Source: Pseudomonas paralcaligenes (GTDB lineage Bacteria; Pseudomonadota; Gammaproteobacteria; Pseudomonadales; Pseudomonadaceae). From it: DNA of 64,000 nucleotides. The position numbers and the translations under genes were made by a program. Below, piece after piece: positions 60,202 to 64,000 of this stretch. Each line of letters starts with the position of its first letter. The first letter of the stretch is position 1. The notes beneath the pieces were generated by a model. The model was given only the letters and a program-made list of their open reading frames with translations. It did no database searches and was not told the DNA's origin. Location of the stretch: NCBI RefSeq assembly GCF_019655855.1, contig NZ_BPFX01000004.1:124001-188000 (forward strand). The letters are read 5' to 3'.

Positions 60202-60810
60202 ATGACCGATACCCCCCTGCAGCGGCTCCTGCCGCAAATCATCGATGACCTCGCCGGCCAAGGCTGGTCGCGGCAGATCCATGTCCTGCCGGAGACTCTG
60301 ACCCACGAACTGGCCGCCGAGTGCCGCAAGCGGGCCCGCGAAGGCGCATTGACGCCGGCGGGCGTCGGCCGCGGCCAGGGCCTGGCCGTGCGCGAGGGCA
60401 TCCGCGGCGACAGCATCCAGTGGCTGGAACACGGCCAGAGCGCCCCCGGCGACCGCTACCTGCAGGCGCTGGACGAACTGCGCCAGGCGCTCAACCAGGC
60501 CTTCTTCCTCGGCCTGGAAGACTTCGAGTGCCACTTCGCCTGCTACCCGCCCGGCGCCTTCTATCAGAAGCATCTGGACCGCTTCCGCGACGATGACCGG
60601 CGCACCGTCAGCGCCGTGTACTACCTCAACGAAGATTGGCGGGCCGAGCACGGCGGCGCCCTGCGCCTGTACCTGCCGGACGAGGCCGAGCTGGACGTGC
60701 TGCCGGCCGCCGGCACGCTGGTGCTGTTCATGTCCGCCGAGCTGCCCCACGAGGTGCTGCCGGCCAGCCGCGAGCGCCTGTCGATCACCGGCTGGTTCCG
60801 GCGGCGCTGA
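60202..60810 (+). CDS. 2-oxoglutarate/Fe(II)-dependent oxygenase
   Basis: Dioxygenase of 202 residues of the prolyl-4-hydroxylase-like 2OG-Fe(II) class. The iron ligands are His124 and Asp126 (YQKHLDRF) and His183 (LPHEVLP), with Arg192 for 2-oxoglutarate. The size and the C-terminal SITGWFRRR resemble bacterial P4H-domain proteins; targets might be ribosomal proteins or elongation factors. It is followed by a DUF523 gene 52 bp downstream. Confidence 0.88.
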   Translation: MTDTPLQRLLPQIIDDLAGQGWSRQIHVLPETLTHELAAECRKRAREGALTPAGVGRGQGLAVREGIRGDSIQWLEHGQSAPGDRYLQALDELRQALNQAFFLGLEDFECHFACYPPGAFYQKHLDRFRDDDRRTVSAVYYLNEDWRAEHGGALRLYLPDEAELDVLPAAGTLVLFMSAELPHEVLPASRERLSITGWFRRR

Positions 60811-60831
60811 ACCCCAGGGCAGGGCCAGCAA

Positions 60832-60852
60832 CGCGGGTTGCACCCGTCCTAC
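60832..60852. repeat. Half of a GGGTG-type palindromic repeat
   Basis: CGCGGGTTGCACCCGTCCTA resembles one arm of the repeat at 42081. No partner arm is found nearby. It overlaps the leader of the DUF523 gene, five bases before its AGGAGG. Confidence 0.6.
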
Positions 60853-60862
60853 AGGAGGAGTG

Positions 60863-61354
60863 ATGGAGAAGCTGCTGGTCAGCCGTTGCCTGCTCGGCCA
60901 CAAGGTGCGCTACGACGGCGGTGCCCACGGGCCATACGGCCTGCTGCAGCGCTGGCAGGAAGAAGGCCGCGTCGTGCCGCTGTGCCCGGAAGTGGCCGGC
61001 GGCCTGCCGACCCCGCGCCCGCCGGCGGAGATTCCTGGCGGCCAGGGCGGCGGCGTGCTGGACGGCACGCTGCCGGTGCTGACCGACGCCGGCGACGACG
61101 TTACCGCCGCCTTCGTGGCCGGCGCCGAGGCGGCCCTGGCGCTGGCCCGGCAGCATGGCCTGCGCGTGGCCGTGCTCAAGGCGCGCAGCCCGTCCTGCGG
61201 CAACACCCACAACTACGACGGCAGCTTCAGCGGCCACCTGGTCGAGGGCGAAGGCGTCACCGCCGCCCTGCTGCGGCGCGCCGGGGTGAAGGTGTTCAAC
61301 GAACAGCAACTGGCCGAGGCGGCCGCCGAGCTGGGCAGGTTGGAGGGCGCTTAA
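60863..61354 (+). CDS. DUF523 protein
   Basis: Protein of 163 residues of the DUF523 family. The pattern SRCLLGHKVRYDGG at the N-terminus, LCPEVAGGLPTPRPPAEI and KARSPSCGNTHNYDGSFSG are the conserved parts, with three invariant Cys (residues 9, about 41 and about 113) that may bind a metal or cluster. The function is unsettled. The Shine-Dalgarno AGGAGG lies five bases before ATG 60863, and the frame upstream is not coding. Confidence 0.88.
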   Translation: MEKLLVSRCLLGHKVRYDGGAHGPYGLLQRWQEEGRVVPLCPEVAGGLPTPRPPAEIPGGQGGGVLDGTLPVLTDAGDDVTAAFVAGAEAALALARQHGLRVAVLKARSPSCGNTHNYDGSFSGHLVEGEGVTAALLRRAGVKVFNEQQLAEAAAELGRLEGA

Positions 61355-61387
61355 TTGCGTGTGTCCCTCCCCGGATTGCATGCCCCG

Positions 61388-61472
61388 GTAGGGCGGGTGA
61401 AACCCGCGCCGGACGCCCTACGACTGTGGGAGCGGCCTTGGCCGCGAAGTTCGCGGATAAATCCGCTCCCAC
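61388..61472. repeat. Two adjacent palindromic repeats
   Basis: GGTAGGGCGGGTGAAACCCG with a degenerate partner GGACGCCCTAC (61388-61421), then GTGGGAGCGGCCTTGGCCGC with partner ATCCGCTCCCAC (61426-61472). The right half of the second differs (GGATAAATCCGCTC), the other common Pseudomonas variant. They fill the gap between the DUF523 gene and ppk, which are convergent. Confidence 0.82.
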
Positions 61473-61497
61473 AAGGGCAGACACGAGACATCTCATG

Positions 61498-61524
61498 AAA
61501 AAGGGGAGGCAATGCCTACCCTTT
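61498..61524 (-). terminator. Intrinsic terminator of ppk
   Basis: On the minus strand GAAAGGGTAGGCATTGCCTC with stem AAAGGGTAGGC / GCCTCCCCTTT and a following TTTTT. It lies about 20 bp after the ppk stop. Confidence 0.78.
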
Positions 61525-61541
61525 CCGTCTACTCGCCTGGC

Positions 61542-63755
61542 TCAGCGCACCTGCGGCGCGGTCAGTTTCTCCAGCAGCGCCGCCTGGGCGTTGCGCGGGT
61601 TGGCGTTGCCGGTGGGGCTGGTGCGCTGGTAGCGACCGTCCGGCTGCAGCACCCAGGCCTGGGTGTTGTCGGACAGGTAGCTTTCCAGCTCCTTCTTGAC
61701 CCGGGTGATCAGCTTCTTGCCTTCCATCGGGAAGCAGGTCTCCACCCGCTTGTCGAGGTTGCGCTCCATCCAGTCGGCGCTGGACAGGTAGAGCTGCTCG
61801 TCGCCGCCGTTGAGGAAGTAGTAGATGCGGCTGTGTTCGAGGAAACGGCCGACGATGGAGCGCACATGGATGTTGTGCGACACCCCGTGCACGCCCGGCC
61901 GCAGGCAGCACATGCCACGCACCACCAGGTCGATGCGCACACCCATCTGGCTGGCCTTGTACAGAGCGCGGATGATCTTCGGGTCGGTCAGCGAGTTGAC
62001 CTTGGCCATGATGTGCGCCGGCTTGCCCTCGCTGGCGAACTGCGCCTCGCGGGCGATCATGTCGAGCAGGGTCTTCTTCAGGGTGAAGGGCGCGTGCAGC
62101 AGCTTCTTCATGCGCAGGGTCTTGCCCATGCCGATCAGCTGGTTGAACAGCTTGGACACGTCCTCGCCCAGCGCCTCGTCGGCGGTCAGCAGGCTGTAGT
62201 CGGTGTACAGCTTGGCGTTGCCGGCGTGGTAGTTGCCGGTGCCGAGGTGGGCATAGCGGCGCAGCTCGCCGTTCTCGCGGCGCAAGATCAGCATCATCTT
62301 GGCGTGGGTCTTGAAGCCGACCACGCCGTAGATCACCACGGCGCCGGCGGCCTGCAGGCGGCTGGCCAGCTGCAGGTTGGATTCCTCGTCGAAGCGCGCG
62401 CGCAGCTCGATCACCGCGGTGACCTCCTTGCCGTTGCGCGCCGCTTCCACCAGGGCGTCGACGATCTCCGAGTTGGCGCCGGAGCGGTACAGGGTCTGCT
62501 TGATCGCCAGCACGCTGGGGTCCTTGGCGGCCTGGCGCAGCAGGTCGATCACCGGGGTGAAGGACTCGAACGGGTGCATCAGCAGGATGTCCTGCTTGCC
62601 GACCACGCTGAAGATGTTCTCGGCGTTCTGCAGCAGCTTGGGGATCACCGGGGTGAAGGAGGTGTGCTGCAGCTCCGGGTGGCTCTCCAGCCCGGTGATG
62701 CTGAACAGGCGGGTCAGGTTGACCGGGCCGTTGACCCGGTACAGCTCGTTCTCGCTGAGGTTGAACTGCTTGAGCAGGAAGTCCGACAGGTGCTTGGGGC
62801 AGGTGTCGGCCACTTCCAGGCGCACGGCGTCGCCGTAGCGGCGGCTGAACAGCTCGCCGCGCAGGGCGCGGGCCAGGTCTTCGACGTCCTCGGCGTCCAC
62901 CGAGAGGTCGGCGTTGCGGGTCAGGCGGAACTGGTAGCAGCCCTTCACGCTCATGCCGTGGAACAGGTCGTCGGCGTGGGCGTGGATCATCGACGACAGG
63001 AACACATAGTTGTCCCCCGCCCCGCCCACTTCCTCGGGCACCCGGATGATGCGCGGCAGCAGGCGCGGCGCCGGGATGATGGCCAGGCCGGAGTCGCGGC
63101 CGAAGGCGTCGACGCCCTCCAGCTCGACGATGAAGTTGAGGCTCTTGTTCACCAGCAGCGGGAACGGGTGGGTCGGGTCGAGGCCGATGGGGGTGATGAT
63201 CGGCGCGATCTCGTCACGGAAGTAGCGGCGCACCCAGGTCTTCAGCTTGGTGGTCCAGTGGCGGCGGCGGATGAAGTTGATCTGGTGCTTGGCCAGCGCC
63301 GGCAGCAGCACGTCGTTGAGCAGCGCGTACTGGCGCTCGACCTGCTCGTGGGCGATCTCGGAGATGCGCGACAGCACCTGGCTGGGCAGCAGGCCGTCGG
63401 CGCCGGCCTGTTCGCGGGCGAAATTGATCTGTTTCTTCAGGCCGGCGACGCGGATTTCGAAGAACTCGTCGAGGTTGCTGGAGAAGATCAGCAGGAACTT
63501 GAGCCGCTCGAGCAGCGGGTAGGACTCATCCAGCGCCTGCTCCAGCACGCGGATGTTGAACTGCAGCTGGGACAGCTCGCGATGGATGTACAGGCTGCTG
63601 TCGTCCAGGCCCGGGATCGGCGGCGGCGGCGCGGGGGCCGGTTCCGGCTCGGGCGCGGGGGCGACCACCTCGGCCACGACTTCCTCCGGCGCCTGGGGCT
63701 CGACCTCGAGCTGGGCGTCGGCGATCTGGGTCTTGCTGAGTCCCTCGGTATTCAT
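61542..63755 (-). CDS. ppk: Polyphosphate kinase
   Basis: Ppk1-type enzyme that makes inorganic polyphosphate from ATP, 737 residues. The N-terminus has an extra segment of about 48 residues, rich in Pro, Ala and Glu ([14 protein letters not shown]), before the usual start [20 protein letters not shown]. The autophosphorylated His is in [29 protein letters not shown] and [10 protein letters not shown] are further phospholipase-D-like motif segments. The C-terminus is [24 protein letters not shown] ([18 protein letters not shown]). It lies 22 bp after hemB on the same strand, the conserved Pseudomonas order. Confidence 0.96.
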   Translation of the reverse strand: MNTEGLSKTQIADAQLEVEPQAPEEVVAEVVAPAPEPEPAPAPPPPIPGLDDSSLYIHRELSQLQFNIRVLEQALDESYPLLERLKFLLIFSSNLDEFFEIRVAGLKKQINFAREQAGADGLLPSQVLSRISEIAHEQVERQYALLNDVLLPALAKHQINFIRRRHWTTKLKTWVRRYFRDEIAPIITPIGLDPTHPFPLLVNKSLNFIVELEGVDAFGRDSGLAIIPAPRLLPRIIRVPEEVGGAGDNYVFLSSMIHAHADDLFHGMSVKGCYQFRLTRNADLSVDAEDVEDLARALRGELFSRRYGDAVRLEVADTCPKHLSDFLLKQFNLSENELYRVNGPVNLTRLFSITGLESHPELQHTSFTPVIPKLLQNAENIFSVVGKQDILLMHPFESFTPVIDLLRQAAKDPSVLAIKQTLYRSGANSEIVDALVEAARNGKEVTAVIELRARFDEESNLQLASRLQAAGAVVIYGVVGFKTHAKMMLILRRENGELRRYAHLGTGNYHAGNAKLYTDYSLLTADEALGEDVSKLFNQLIGMGKTLRMKKLLHAPFTLKKTLLDMIAREAQFASEGKPAHIMAKVNSLTDPKIIRALYKASQMGVRIDLVVRGMCCLRPGVHGVSHNIHVRSIVGRFLEHSRIYYFLNGGDEQLYLSSADWMERNLDKRVETCFPMEGKKLITRVKKELESYLSDNTQAWVLQPDGRYQRTSPTGNANPRNAQAALLEKLTAPQVR

Positions 63756-63777
63756 GCCTTGCTTCCCTGGGGCGGCT

Positions 63778-64000
<223 letters not shown>

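Noticed and set aside
61388..61472. Small RNA gene in the DUF523-ppk gap
   Set aside because: The inverted repeats are dispersed palindromic elements found elsewhere in the window, and no promoter is visible.

Overview
The window is a chromosomal segment of a high-GC gammaproteobacterium, almost certainly a Pseudomonas of the P. aeruginosa / P. alcaligenes / P. resinovorans kind. The evidence is the catabolic arcBC pair next to fabY, the cysQ-nudE-yrfG block, the ftsYEX-rpoH block, the ppk-hemB pair, and many Pseudomonas-type short palindromic repeats. Both ends cut through genes (arcB on the left, hemB on the right).

Layout. 1-6.7 kb: arginine deiminase pathway genes arcB-arcC, the fatty-acid initiation synthase fabY, a thioesterase, cysQ-nudE and the nucleotidase yrfG. 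6.7-16.5 kb: a DUF1329 protein, trmB, thiG-thiS, a DUF423 protein, mtgA, an unknown membrane-anchored protein, then rpoH and the overlapping operon ftsY-ftsE-ftsX. 16.5-19.2 kb: a group II intron with an LtrA-type reverse transcriptase/maturase/HNH protein, inserted about 50 bp upstream of ftsY and in the same orientation. 19.5-24.1 kb: a paired M16 peptidase operon, rsmD and a YheT-like hydrolase. 24.1-29.4 kb: an XRE-like regulator divergent from a 56-residue protein, then a TetR regulator divergent from an aldehyde dehydrogenase / Tat-signal protein / GMC oxidoreductase module, with a perfect palindromic operator candidate between them. 29.4-42.6 kb: a 170-bp tandem repeat, then coaD, ferredoxin, ggt, a Na/Pi transporter, mutM, an HDOD protein, a PfpI-like protein, an RlmI-like methyltransferase, a secreted polyesterase-like hydrolase, ilvD and a phosphodiesterase. 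42.6-46.7 kb: a fecI-fecR-TonB receptor iron-uptake locus that looks accessory. 46.7-61.4 kb: YitT-like protein, folA, a diguanylate cyclase, a DUF2868/DUF3482 GTPase pair, an EamA transporter with divergent LysR, thyA, lgt, TSUP and several small enzymes. 61.5-64 kb: ppk and hemB.

Gene order, compared from memory with P. aeruginosa PAO1, joins blocks that lie on opposite replichores at similar distances from oriC: arcB to yrfG, then trmB back to the lgt/TSUP region, then ppk-hemB. This suggests origin-symmetric inversions.

The most distinctive non-coding signal is a family of four long hairpin elements at 4347-4514, 12217-12327, 27673-27780 and 55146-55253. Each lies directly after a stop codon and in the same orientation relative to the upstream gene. 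All share similar ends and a core GTTTAC-loop-GTAAAT, while the stem arms between them differ in sequence yet stay self-complementary. I found no tRNA, rRNA or CRISPR array.
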